Assembly (NCBI GenBank): GCA_964433065.1
Contig: CAYSPZ010000012.1
Location: 1-31,311 of the forward strand
DNA from: RGIG3009 sp964433065
GTDB taxonomy: Bacteria > Bacillota > Clostridia > Oscillospirales > Acutalibacteraceae
Direction of reading: 5' to 3'
DNA: 31,311 bases
Shown here: positions 25,225 to 30,928 of the stretch, piece after piece
How positions within the stretch are numbered: the first letter of the stretch is position 1
How the letters are laid out: every line of letters starts with the position of its first letter
Position numbers and translations under genes: made by a program
The notes under the pieces: model-generated
What the model was told of the DNA's origin: nothing
The model's database searches: none
What the model saw: only the letters and a program-made list of their open reading frames with translations

Positions 25225-25932
25225 TTAATCAGACACAATAGTGCCGATATTTTCACCCGCGATCGCGCGGACAATGTTTTCGGGTTGTTCGAGGTTGAAT
25301 ACCAAAATGGGCAGATGGTTGTCGTGGCACAAACTCGCGGCGGTGGAATCCATCACCTTCAAATCGCGGTTGAGCACTTCCATAAAGGACAGGGTATCGT
25401 ATTTTTTGGCATCGGGGTTTTTCTTGGGATCACTGTCGTACACACCGTCCACCATACTGGCTTTGAAGATGATATCCGCCTCGATCTCCAACGCACGAAG
25501 CGCCGAAGCGGTATCGGTCGAGAAGAACGGGTTACCCGTACCGCAACCGAAAATGACCACGCGCCCTTTTTCCAGATGACGTACCGCACGGTTACGGATA
25601 TACGGTTCGGCGATCTCGTTCATCGCGATCGCGGTCTGCACACGCACCTCACAGCCGAGTTGTTCCAGCGCATCCGCTAATGCCAACGAGTTGATGGTGG
25701 TCGCGAGCATACCCATATGATCGGCACGGGTGCGATCCATCTTACCGCTCGAACGTCCGCGCCAGAAGTTACCGCCGCCGACAACGATGGCGATCTGCGC
25801 ACCGGCATCCACACATTCTTTGACAGAAGCACACACGTTCATCACCACGTCAAAATCCAAACCGGTACCTTTTTCACCGGACAGTGCTTCTCCGCTCAAT
25901 TTCAGTAAAACGCGCTTGTATTTGGGTTGCAT
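25225..25932 (-). CDS. pyrH: Uridylate kinase (UMP kinase)
   Basis: This 235-residue enzyme phosphorylates UMP to UDP; it is of the bacterial amino-acid-kinase fold. Motifs include YKRVLLKLSGEAL (phosphate-binding lysine), AIVVGGGNFWRG, ARADHMGMLAT-like TRADHMGMLATTINSLAL, FGCGTGNPFFSTDTAS, and the C-terminal NLEQPENIVRAIAGENIGT. The ATG at 25932 gives the normal length; an in-frame TTG at 25956 would lengthen it without support. It is the first gene of the pyrH-to-polC cluster, behind a good promoter. Confidence 0.96.
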   Translation of the reverse strand: MQPKYKRVLLKLSGEALSGEKGTGLDFDVVMNVCASVKECVDAGAQIAIVVGGGNFWRGRSSGKMDRTRADHMGMLATTINSLALADALEQLGCEVRVQTAIAMNEIAEPYIRNRAVRHLEKGRVVIFGCGTGNPFFSTDTASALRALEIEADIIFKASMVDGVYDSDPKKNPDAKKYDTLSFMEVLNRDLKVMDSTAASLCHDNHLPILVFNLEQPENIVRAIAGENIGTIVSD

Positions 25933-25968
25933 ACGTTCACGCTCATTTCTGTTCAATATAGTATTTCT

Positions 25969-25997
25969 ATTTTACTATAAACTTTGAATTCTGTAAA
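25969..25997 (-). promoter_or_regulatory. Sigma-A type promoter for the pyrH-frr-uppS-cdsA-dxr-rseP-ispG-polC cluster
   Basis: On the minus strand TTTACA (25997-25992), a 17-base spacer and TAAAAT (25974-25969) lie 37 bases before the pyrH ATG, directly after the terminator of the upstream gene. Confidence 0.65.
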
Positions 25998-26021
25998 GTG
26001 ATAATGATAAATTTACCCATT

Positions 26022-26052
26022 AAAAAATTCAAGGTCGGCAGAGCCGACCTTG
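26022..26052 (-). terminator. Rho-independent terminator of the phosphodiester glycosidase gene
   Basis: A perfect 10-bp stem CAAGGTCGGC/GCCGACCTTG with a 3-base loop, followed on the minus strand by AATTTTTTAA, starts four bases after the stop codon. Confidence 0.92.
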
Positions 26053-26055
26053 CGA

Positions 26056-27357
26056 TCATTCGGTTATTGTGGTGGTTGTTGCGGAAGAAACGGTCGTATC
26101 CCCCGTTGCAACCGTGGTCGTGGTGTCCGTTTGCGTGTCGTCGGCGGCAACGTTCTTGACCAACCAGGTGGTGGCAAGATAGCGACCGCGCGAAACGATG
26201 GACGGATTGCACACGGTATTGATGATCTTACCTTCCAGCGCCATCGACGACGACGTACCGCCGTCTAAGTTCGCGGCATTGATCGCGCCGAACTCGCTCA
26301 GAATATCCGCCATCAGCGCATAGTTTGCGCCGTCGATACTGCGTTTGGAACTGCCGTCCACCACCAGCAACAAGACCATACCGTCTTCCCGTTGACCGAT
26401 GGCGGAACGGGGATCGTAGCCACCCGCCAGACCGCTGAACTGCGCCATCACACCGCCGCGAATGAGCACCGTCGGTTCACGCCAACTCACCGCATCACGA
26501 ATGCCGAGCGAAGCGACCTGATATTCGTTAAACTTACCCATGACCAGTCGGTTCTTGTAATCGAACCCGATAATGGTGTGATTTTCTTCTTCGGTGTATA
26601 CCGTCATAACCCCGTCTTTGACCACCGTACCGAGCGGGATCCCGCCGGTACCGACACCGTTGACGTCCACCCAACCGCCGGCATTGATACCGCACAGCGC
26701 GTCGTTGTCGTTGCACATATCGGCAATGATCTGTCCTTTACCGGGAGTCTTCGTCGGGTTGTCTTTATCCCCCACGTTCTTGGTAACACCCAACGTCACA
26801 CGGGACGGGTCTTTGACCTGAATCAACCGCGCGGTATACTTGCCCTTAGGGGTCGTACCCGAGAATTTGATGATCTGCACTTCGCCGTCGTCGTAGATCA
26901 CTTCGGCGGGATATTTTTCCGACGTGGCAAACTCGATCGGTTGCGGTTCCACCGGTACGTCCGGCTCATCCGGTACGTCCGGAACGGGGTCGGGGGTGGG
27001 TTCGGGTTCTTTAAAACTGTTGTTTTCCAACACCGTGTCGATGGTATCCTGCGAGAAGAACCAGGTGCACAGCCACGGGTTGGAGGTGTGATAGGTCATC
27101 AGAATGTACTGGTCGCGATATTCGTGGGTCCACGGCGAATAAAAGATGAACAAAAACACCGCCACGATCAACACGATCACCGAAAGCAACCCGATGCCGA
27201 TTCCCGCAAAGACCCGTTTGACAACCGAAGACGGTTTCACGGGTGCGGCATGACGCGCCCGTTTTTTCTCAACGGTATATTCTAAGGGTCGGGGCGGTTG
27301 TACAACCGTTTCTTGCTGCGTTTCTTGTTCAACAACCGTTACTCGTTGTTCGTCCAT
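26056..27357 (-). CDS. Membrane-anchored phosphodiester glycosidase (NAGPA domain) protein
   Basis: This 433-residue protein has a cytoplasmic N-terminal stretch of about 45 residues, one membrane helix (about 49-74, GIGIGLLSVIVLIVAVFLFIF), a Glu/Asp/Pro linker (about 115-140), and an extracellular domain of the NAGPA (phosphodiester glycosidase, DUF2233) family: CGINAGGWVDVNG, DPRSAIGQREDG, and NLDGGTSSSM with the conserved Asp-Gly-Gly. It ends in a Thr-rich tail of about 30 residues. In bacteria such proteins are often annotated as exopolysaccharide biosynthesis proteins and likely cleave sugar phosphodiesters in surface polymers or cell-wall components; the substrate here is unknown. The ATG at 27357 has GAAGGG upstream. 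It is a single-gene unit with its own promoter and terminator. Confidence 0.88.
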   Translation of the reverse strand: MDEQRVTVVEQETQQETVVQPPRPLEYTVEKKRARHAAPVKPSSVVKRVFAGIGIGLLSVIVLIVAVFLFIFYSPWTHEYRDQYILMTYHTSNPWLCTWFFSQDTIDTVLENNSFKEPEPTPDPVPDVPDEPDVPVEPQPIEFATSEKYPAEVIYDDGEVQIIKFSGTTPKGKYTARLIQVKDPSRVTLGVTKNVGDKDNPTKTPGKGQIIADMCNDNDALCGINAGGWVDVNGVGTGGIPLGTVVKDGVMTVYTEEENHTIIGFDYKNRLVMGKFNEYQVASLGIRDAVSWREPTVLIRGGVMAQFSGLAGGYDPRSAIGQREDGMVLLLVVDGSSKRSIDGANYALMADILSEFGAINAANLDGGTSSSMALEGKIINTVCNPSIVSRGRYLATTWLVKNVAADDTQTDTTTTVATGDTTVSSATTTTITE

Positions 27358-27392
27358 CCTGTTTTCGTTCCCTTCTTAACATCCTACCTTGC

Positions 27393-27421
27393 ATCATATC
27401 ATATATTCCCGCAAAAAGCAA
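27393..27421 (-). promoter_or_regulatory. Sigma-A type promoter for the NAGPA-domain gene
   Basis: On the minus strand TTGCTT (27421-27416), a 17-base spacer and TATGAT (27398-27393) lie 36 bases before the start at 27357. Confidence 0.65.
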
Positions 27422-27496
27422 CGAAATGTGACAAGAAAATGCTCCCATCGCAATCGGTATCGATCCGCTCTTCTTTTGCTTTTTTCAATTGTTTCC

Positions 27497-27525
27497 TTGA
27501 AATTCGTTGCATTTATTGGTATGAT
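27497..27525 (+). promoter_or_regulatory. Sigma-A type promoter for queH
   Basis: TTGAAA (27497-27502), a 17-base spacer and TATGAT (27520-27525) lie 19 bases before the queH ATG. The leader is too short to hold a preQ1 riboswitch. Confidence 0.7.
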
Positions 27526-27544
27526 AGTGAAAAGAGGTGAGAAT

Positions 27545-28090
27545 ATGTCGGATACCGTATTGCATATCTGTTGCGCGCCGTGCGCGATCGCGTGTATTGA
27601 CGCGTTGCGTGAAGAAGGCATCGCGCCGACGGGGTATTGGTACAACCCCAACATCCACCCCTATACCGAGTACCGTACCCGCAAAGAAACGCTGATCGCG
27701 TATGCGGACACGGTCAAACTGCCGCTTATTATCAACAACGACTACGCGTTGCGTCCGTTTATCCGCGCTGTTTCGCCCGACTTCGACAATCGGTGTGTCA
27801 CCTGCTATCAACTGCGAATGGAAGAAACCGCGCGGTTTACCGCCGAACACGGGTTTTCTTCCTTCACCACCACCCTGCTCATCAGCCCCTACCAGCAACA
27901 CGAACTGTTGGTTCAGGTCGCTCAGCAGGCGGCAGAGCGGTACGGCGTTACCTTCCTGTACCGCGATTTCCGCCCGTTGTTCCGCGACGGACAGGAACGC
28001 GCGAAAGAACTCGGGTTATACCGACAAAAATATTGCGGTTGCATCTTCAGTGAAGAAGAACGCTACCGCAAACAAAAGGTTATTCGATAA
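27545..28090 (+). CDS. queH: Epoxyqueuosine reductase QueH
   Basis: This 181-residue enzyme (formerly DUF208) reduces epoxyqueuosine to queuosine in tRNA, the last step of queuosine modification, and stands in for QueG in many Clostridia. The cysteine ligands for its iron-sulfur cluster and metal are visible: HICCAPCAIACI at the N-terminus, RCVTCYQLRMEETA in the middle, and KYCGCIFSEEERY at the C-terminus. SPYQQHELLV and YRDFRPLFRDGQ are also typical. The ATG at 27545 follows AGAGGTGAG; a frame opening at 27389 crosses the promoter and is rejected. Its 3' end overlaps the convergent phosphopantetheinyl transferase gene by 11 bases. Confidence 0.93.
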   Translation: MSDTVLHICCAPCAIACIDALREEGIAPTGYWYNPNIHPYTEYRTRKETLIAYADTVKLPLIINNDYALRPFIRAVSPDFDNRCVTCYQLRMEETARFTAEHGFSSFTTTLLISPYQQHELLVQVAQQAAERYGVTFLYRDFRPLFRDGQERAKELGLYRQKYCGCIFSEEERYRKQKVIR

Positions 28091-28661
28091 AGGTGATCCG
28101 ATCGGGAAAGGTCCCGTCGGTACAGACGGTCAGGCGATATCCGTCGAGCGGATAGGTGCGACACGGCAGGTCACGCGATACCGTCGACAACCCCGAAAGT
28201 CCCTTCCCGCTTTGCTTTAAGCGGCTTTCGGTTTCGGTCCATAACCCGAAAAATGCGTCCAAACGTTCCGCTTCGGGTACGGTCATCAACCACGCATACT
28301 GCGTCTCGGTAAACGCGCGTTTTGCCGCGCGTTGCCAATCAAAAGGACGGATCTGTTCAATATCCACACCCACCGCCGCGTCGGTCAATACGCAAACGGC
28401 ATAATCGCCGCTATGGGATAGGCTGAAATGCACCTGCGGATGATCGGGGAGATACGGTTTGCCGTGTTCATTTTTCGCGATAACGACCGTCTGTTCGCGC
28501 AATCCCACCGTTTTAAGCGCCTCGTCCAACGCGACACCCGCGCACAAGCACCGTTTTTGTTCGATCGGGTCACGGTACCGTGCGGCTTGCTCCAGCCGCG
28601 CCACCGACAGTTGCGTGTCGTCCGCCTCGTACGCGGTCGATACCGCGATCAACACCGCCAT
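28080..28661 (-). CDS. Sfp-type 4'-phosphopantetheinyl transferase
   Basis: This 193-residue enzyme would attach the phosphopantetheine arm of CoA to a carrier protein. Motifs are HGKPYLPDHPQVHFSLSHSG (H83), the Mg2+-binding VGVDIEQIRP (D100, E102), and GLWTETESRLKQSGKGL, the counterpart of the WxxKE(A/S) motif. Glu145 and Lys149 are kept, but the first Lys is Thr144. No polyketide or non-ribosomal peptide genes are nearby, so it may serve fatty acid acyl carrier protein or a distant cluster. The ATG at 28661 follows GGGGGAAT. It converges on queH with an 11-base overlap and no terminator between them. Confidence 0.85.
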   Translation of the reverse strand: MAVLIAVSTAYEADDTQLSVARLEQAARYRDPIEQKRCLCAGVALDEALKTVGLREQTVVIAKNEHGKPYLPDHPQVHFSLSHSGDYAVCVLTDAAVGVDIEQIRPFDWQRAAKRAFTETQYAWLMTVPEAERLDAFFGLWTETESRLKQSGKGLSGLSTVSRDLPCRTYPLDGYRLTVCTDGTFPDRITFIE

Positions 28662-28683
28662 CGTGATTCCCCCTTTTTTCTTC

Positions 28684-28713
28684 ATTGTATCATATCTTCA
28701 ATGGACTTGTCCA
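28684..28713 (-). promoter_or_regulatory. Possible promoter of the phosphopantetheinyl transferase gene with a dyad over the -35
   Basis: On the minus strand TGGACA (28713-28708), an 18-base spacer and TACAAT (28689-28684) precede the start at 28661. A 7-bp inverted repeat AATGGAC/GTCCATT (28700-28715) covers the -35 box and lies 20 bases before the dUTPase start on the other strand. Confidence 0.4.
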
Positions 28714-28735
28714 TTATCTTTTAGGAGGTTTTTAT

Positions 28736-29218
28736 ATGCAACGCATCGCCAAATTCGAATACGTATCCGAAGCACAATTCGCCGCCGCCTTTGACGGGGA
28801 CACCCCCGCCTACCCCGATCTGCCTCGCCGCGCGACGACGGGGTCTGCGGGATACGATTTTTTCACCCCCTGTCCCATTCATTTGGCACCGGGTGAAACG
28901 GCGAAGATCCCCACCGGTATCCGTTGCCGTATGGAGGACGGATGGGTACTGCAACTGTACCCGCGAAGCGGACTCGGGTTTTCCTATCGGTTGCAACTCA
29001 ACAACACCGTCGGCATCATCGACAGTGACTACTATTACTCGGACAACGAAGGTCACATCTTCATCAAGATCACCAACGATTCCAACGAGGGTAAAACGTT
29101 GGATCTGCCTGTCGGCAGTGCGTTTGCGCAGGGTATCTTTATGCAATACGGCATCACCGAGGACGACTGCGTCGACACCGTCCGCAACGGCGGACTCGGC
29201 AGTACCTCAAAGTCATAA
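28736..29218 (+). CDS. dut: dUTP diphosphatase
   Basis: This 160-residue trimeric-type dUTPase hydrolyses dUTP to dUMP and pyrophosphate, keeping uracil out of DNA. The five family motifs can be followed: AGYDFF (38-43), PRSGLGF (77-82), NTVGIIDSDYY (90-100) with the catalytic aspartate, a polar motif around GSAFAQGIF, and the C-terminal arm RNGGLGSTS (150-158). The ATG at 28736 follows a strong AGGAGG site. The N-terminal 30 residues (VSEAQFAAAFDGD) form a short extension. It stands as a single gene with a strong terminator. Confidence 0.94.
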   Translation: MQRIAKFEYVSEAQFAAAFDGDTPAYPDLPRRATTGSAGYDFFTPCPIHLAPGETAKIPTGIRCRMEDGWVLQLYPRSGLGFSYRLQLNNTVGIIDSDYYYSDNEGHIFIKITNDSNEGKTLDLPVGSAFAQGIFMQYGITEDDCVDTVRNGGLGSTSKS

Positions 29219-29264
29219 CCCAATAAAAAAGACGCGAATTACATCGCGTCTTTTTTATTGGGTT
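29217..29264. terminator. Strong bidirectional terminator after dut
   Basis: A perfect 21-bp stem (29217-29237 with 29244-29264) and a 6-base loop contains A6 on one side and T6 on the other, flanking the GACGCGA/TCGCGTC core. It can stop dut on the plus strand and any transcript arriving from 29.37 kb on the minus strand. Confidence 0.93.
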
Positions 29265-29371
29265 TGACGTCACTTGCGCGATCGGTCAAACCTGAGGTGA
29301 AAATATATACAAAACCCATCCCAACTTTGCCTTCAAAATGTGTAATACCAATTTCCCACAAATGATCGGCA
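29217..29371 (-). ncRNA. Candidate small transcript opposite to the XRE gene
   Basis: A good minus-strand promoter ends near 29378, and the strong terminator at 29217-29264 lies about 110-155 bases downstream. The predicted RNA carries a second hairpin just before the terminator (GGTTTGAC paired with GTCAAACC, 8 bp). No known RNA family is recognised. The minus strand also holds an open frame of 56 codons at 29239-29409 (start ATG at 29409, ending KPNKKDAM), but its ATG overlaps the -35 box and has no ribosome binding site; a 26-codon frame starting further in (MGFVYIFTSGL...) has a GAAGG ten bases upstream. Whether this is an RNA, a short peptide gene or neither is open. Confidence 0.3.
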
Positions 29372-29377
29372 GAGAAA

Positions 29378-29406
29378 ATAATAACACATAAGTATTCATT
29401 TGTCAA
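29378..29406 (-). promoter_or_regulatory. Strong minus-strand promoter in the dut-XRE gap
   Basis: On the minus strand a perfect TTGACA (29406-29401), a 17-base spacer and TATTAT (29383-29378) form one of the best promoters in the window. It points away from the XRE gene towards the dut terminator. Confidence 0.6.
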
Positions 29407-29416
29407 CATATGTGTT
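29383..29416. promoter_or_regulatory. Candidate operator: inverted repeat AACACATA/TATGTGTT
   Basis: Two perfect 8-base arms (29383-29390 and 29409-29416) are 18 bases apart and bracket the -35 and spacer of the minus-strand promoter, touching its -10 box. The location 47 bases before the XRE gene makes it a plausible binding site for that regulator. Confidence 0.4.
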
Positions 29417-29462
29417 CAGTACCGTCAATATTTCCGCATAGAATATGCATAGAGGTGATGCT

Positions 29463-29702
29463 ATGTATATTCCGACGTTGGATGCGGTCACGGTGGGGAA
29501 CGCAATTGCGTTTTTTCGGAAAAAGAATGGTATATCGCAGGAGGTGTTGAGCGGACTCGCGGATATCGGGCGCAGTCATTTAAGTGCGATCGAGCGCGGA
29601 GAACGCAAACCGACTTTAGAAACCTTATACCGTATCTGCACGGCATTGGACGTGAAGATGAGTACGGTTATCGCAAAAATCGAAGAAGATCTTGAAGCAT
29701 AA
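29463..29702 (+). CDS. Small XRE-family transcriptional regulator
   Basis: This 79-residue protein is essentially one Cro/C1-type helix-turn-helix domain (about 10-70): VGNAIAFFRKKNGISQEVLSG, then the recognition region IGRSHLSAIERGERKPTLETL, and ICTALDVKMSTVIAKI. The ATG at 29463 follows GAGGTGAT; an in-frame ATG 18 bases earlier includes the ribosome binding site in its frame and is less likely. It has no effector domain, as in phage repressors, toxin-antitoxin antitoxins and restriction-modification controllers. The AT-rich upstream region with a dyad and an opposing promoter suggests autoregulated control of a divergent transcript. Confidence 0.9.
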   Translation: MYIPTLDAVTVGNAIAFFRKKNGISQEVLSGLADIGRSHLSAIERGERKPTLETLYRICTALDVKMSTVIAKIEEDLEA

Positions 29703-29746
29703 AAAAGACCTGCCGATGCGGTACGCATCGGCAGGTTTGTTTTTTG
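29702..29746. terminator. Bidirectional terminator between the XRE gene and rplL
   Basis: A perfect 13-bp stem ACCTGCCGATGCG/CGCATCGGCAGGT (29708-29720 with 29724-29736) and a GTA loop is flanked by A6 on the left and TTTGTTTTTT on the right. It ends both the XRE gene and the rplJ-rplL transcript. Confidence 0.92.
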
Positions 29747-29751
29747 GAAAC

Positions 29752-30126
29752 TTATTTGAGTTCGACTTTCGCGCCGGCTTCTTCGAGTTTCGCTTTGATG
29801 GATTCGGCTTCGTCTTTGCCTGCGCCCTCTTTGAGGGTTTTGGGAGCGCCGTCCACCAGGTCTTTCGCTTCTTTCAAGCCGAGACCGGTGATCTCGCGGA
29901 CCACTTTGATAACGTTGATCTTGTTGGGACCGACTTCGGCGAGAACAACATCAAAATCGGTTTTCTCTTCAGCGGCAGCCGCAGGAGCAGCGCCACCCGC
30001 CATAACGGCAACAGGAGCAGCAGCGGAAACACCGAATTCTTCTTCGATGGCTTTCACGAGTTCGTTCAATTCCAGAACGGTAAGAGCTTTGATCTCTTCG
30101 ATCATGTTGGTGATTTTCTCAGACAT
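29752..30126 (-). CDS. rplL: Large ribosomal subunit protein bL12 (L7/L12)
   Basis: This 124-residue stalk protein recruits translation factors to the ribosome. It has the N-terminal dimerisation domain (KITNMIEEIKALTVLELNELVKAIEEEFGV region), an Ala-rich hinge (AAAAEEK), and the C-terminal factor-binding domain (KTDFDVVLAEVGPNKINVIKVVREITGLGLKEAKDLVDGAP region). The ATG at 30126 follows GGAGG. A terminator comes directly after it, so rpoB does not follow as it usually does. Confidence 0.97.
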   Translation of the reverse strand: MSEKITNMIEEIKALTVLELNELVKAIEEEFGVSAAAPVAVMAGGAAPAAAAEEKTDFDVVLAEVGPNKINVIKVVREITGLGLKEAKDLVDGAPKTLKEGAGKDEAESIKAKLEEAGAKVELK

Positions 30127-30177
30127 GATAAATACCTCCGTAATTTTTAATGTTTTTAAATGATTTGTAAGGCGAGA

Positions 30178-30693
30178 TTACGCCTCGGCAGGAGCGTCTG
30201 CTCCTTGTTTTTCGGCAACGGCGTTAAGCGCACGTGCCAGGTTGCCAATGGTAGCGGTAAGACCGCCCAAGAACATCGACAACAGAACTTCTCTCGGCGG
30301 GACTTTGGACAGGTCGGACACGGTAGCCGCGTCAACGACTTTGCCTTCAAAGATACCGGCTTTGATTTTGAAGTTATCGTGTTTTTCTGCGTATTCGCAC
30401 AACACTTTTGCGGGAGCCAACGCATCGTCTTTGGAAATGGCGATGGCGGTAGCACCTTCGAGCACGCCTTTCAGATCACCGTAACCGGCATTGTCAGCGG
30501 CACGACCAAGCAGGGTGTTTTTCACGACCGCGTATTCCACACCCGCTTCACGCAATTTACGGCGAAGAAGGGTATCGTCCGCGACGGTGATACCGGAATA
30601 GTCAACGACCACACCGGCGGCGGCACCGTTCAACTTATCAGTCAATTCGGCAACCAGAGCCTGCTTTTGCAGTAATACTTTCTCACTCGGCAT
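30178..30693 (-). CDS. rplJ: Large ribosomal subunit protein uL10
   Basis: This 171-residue protein binds 23S rRNA and carries the L7/L12 dimers. Landmarks are KQALVAELTDKLNGAAAGVVVDYSGITV, LRRKLREAGVEYAVVKNTLL, and LKGVLEGATAIAIS. The C-terminal helix for L12 binding (LSMFLGGLTATIGNLARALNAVAEKQ) is followed by a short Ala-rich tail. The ATG at 30693 follows GGAGGTG. It lies behind an L10 leader, through which L10-L12 controls its own expression, and 51 bases before rplL. Confidence 0.97.
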   Translation of the reverse strand: MPSEKVLLQKQALVAELTDKLNGAAAGVVVDYSGITVADDTLLRRKLREAGVEYAVVKNTLLGRAADNAGYGDLKGVLEGATAIAISKDDALAPAKVLCEYAEKHDNFKIKAGIFEGKVVDAATVSDLSKVPPREVLLSMFLGGLTATIGNLARALNAVAEKQGADAPAEA

Positions 30694-30875
30694 TTTTACA
30701 TTTCACCTCCGAATATGGAATATCACTGTTATTCCAAAAGAAAACGCTCTTTCCGTGTTTCCACAGAAAGAGCGGCAATCATACAAAGCTATGCTTAGCA
30801 TCACTGCGTTTCTGCCTCGGTGGGCGCCAAAAGCGTTAGGTACGAACGTACACCCACTGTCTGTGGAAGAACAGC
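30694..30875 (-). promoter_or_regulatory. Ribosomal protein L10 leader (autoregulatory RNA)
   Basis: The leader between the promoter and rplJ contains the conserved CCCACCGAGG motif of L10 leaders (minus strand, near 30820) and a paired GTGGGTG segment. Its 5' part TTCCACAGA (30868-30860) is perfectly complementary to TCTGTGGAA (30767-30759), which forms the left arm of the terminator hairpin. This is a textbook attenuator: either the antiterminator or the terminator pairs, with the choice set by L10-L12 binding. Confidence 0.88.
30735..30774 (-). terminator. Attenuator terminator of the L10 leader
   Basis: On the minus strand CGCTCTTTC...GAAAGAGCG with an inner GTG/CAC pair forms the stem (30774-30745), followed by TTTTCTTTT. 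It lies 40 bases before the rplJ start. Confidence 0.88.
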
Positions 30876-30881
30876 TTAAGT

Positions 30882-30910
30882 ATTATAACACAAGCATTTT
30901 GAAAATGCAA
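30882..30910 (-). promoter_or_regulatory. Sigma-A type promoter for rplJ-rplL
   Basis: On the minus strand TTGCAT (30910-30905), a 17-base spacer and a perfect TATAAT (30887-30882) lie between rplA and the L10 leader. Confidence 0.8.
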
Positions 30911-30928
30911 GTGTTTTTTGCGGCTTTA

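Larger units (their letters stand above)
29263..29462. other. AT-rich intergenic region between dut and the XRE gene
   Basis: This 200-base gap is visibly AT-richer than the genes around it. It holds the minus-strand promoter, the inverted repeat and the stem GGTTTGAC/GTCAAACC described above. No convincing plus-strand promoter for the XRE gene was found; TAGAAT at 29440-29445 is the best -10 candidate but has no -35. Confidence 0.6.

Noticed and set aside
26392..27285. A 297-codon open frame on the plus strand inside the NAGPA-domain gene
   Set aside because: It is antisense to a well-supported gene with promoter, terminator and motifs; its translation is His/Arg-rich without any domain.
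27526..27544. preQ1 riboswitch upstream of queH
   Set aside because: Only 19 bases lie between the -10 box and the start codon, too short for any known preQ1 aptamer.
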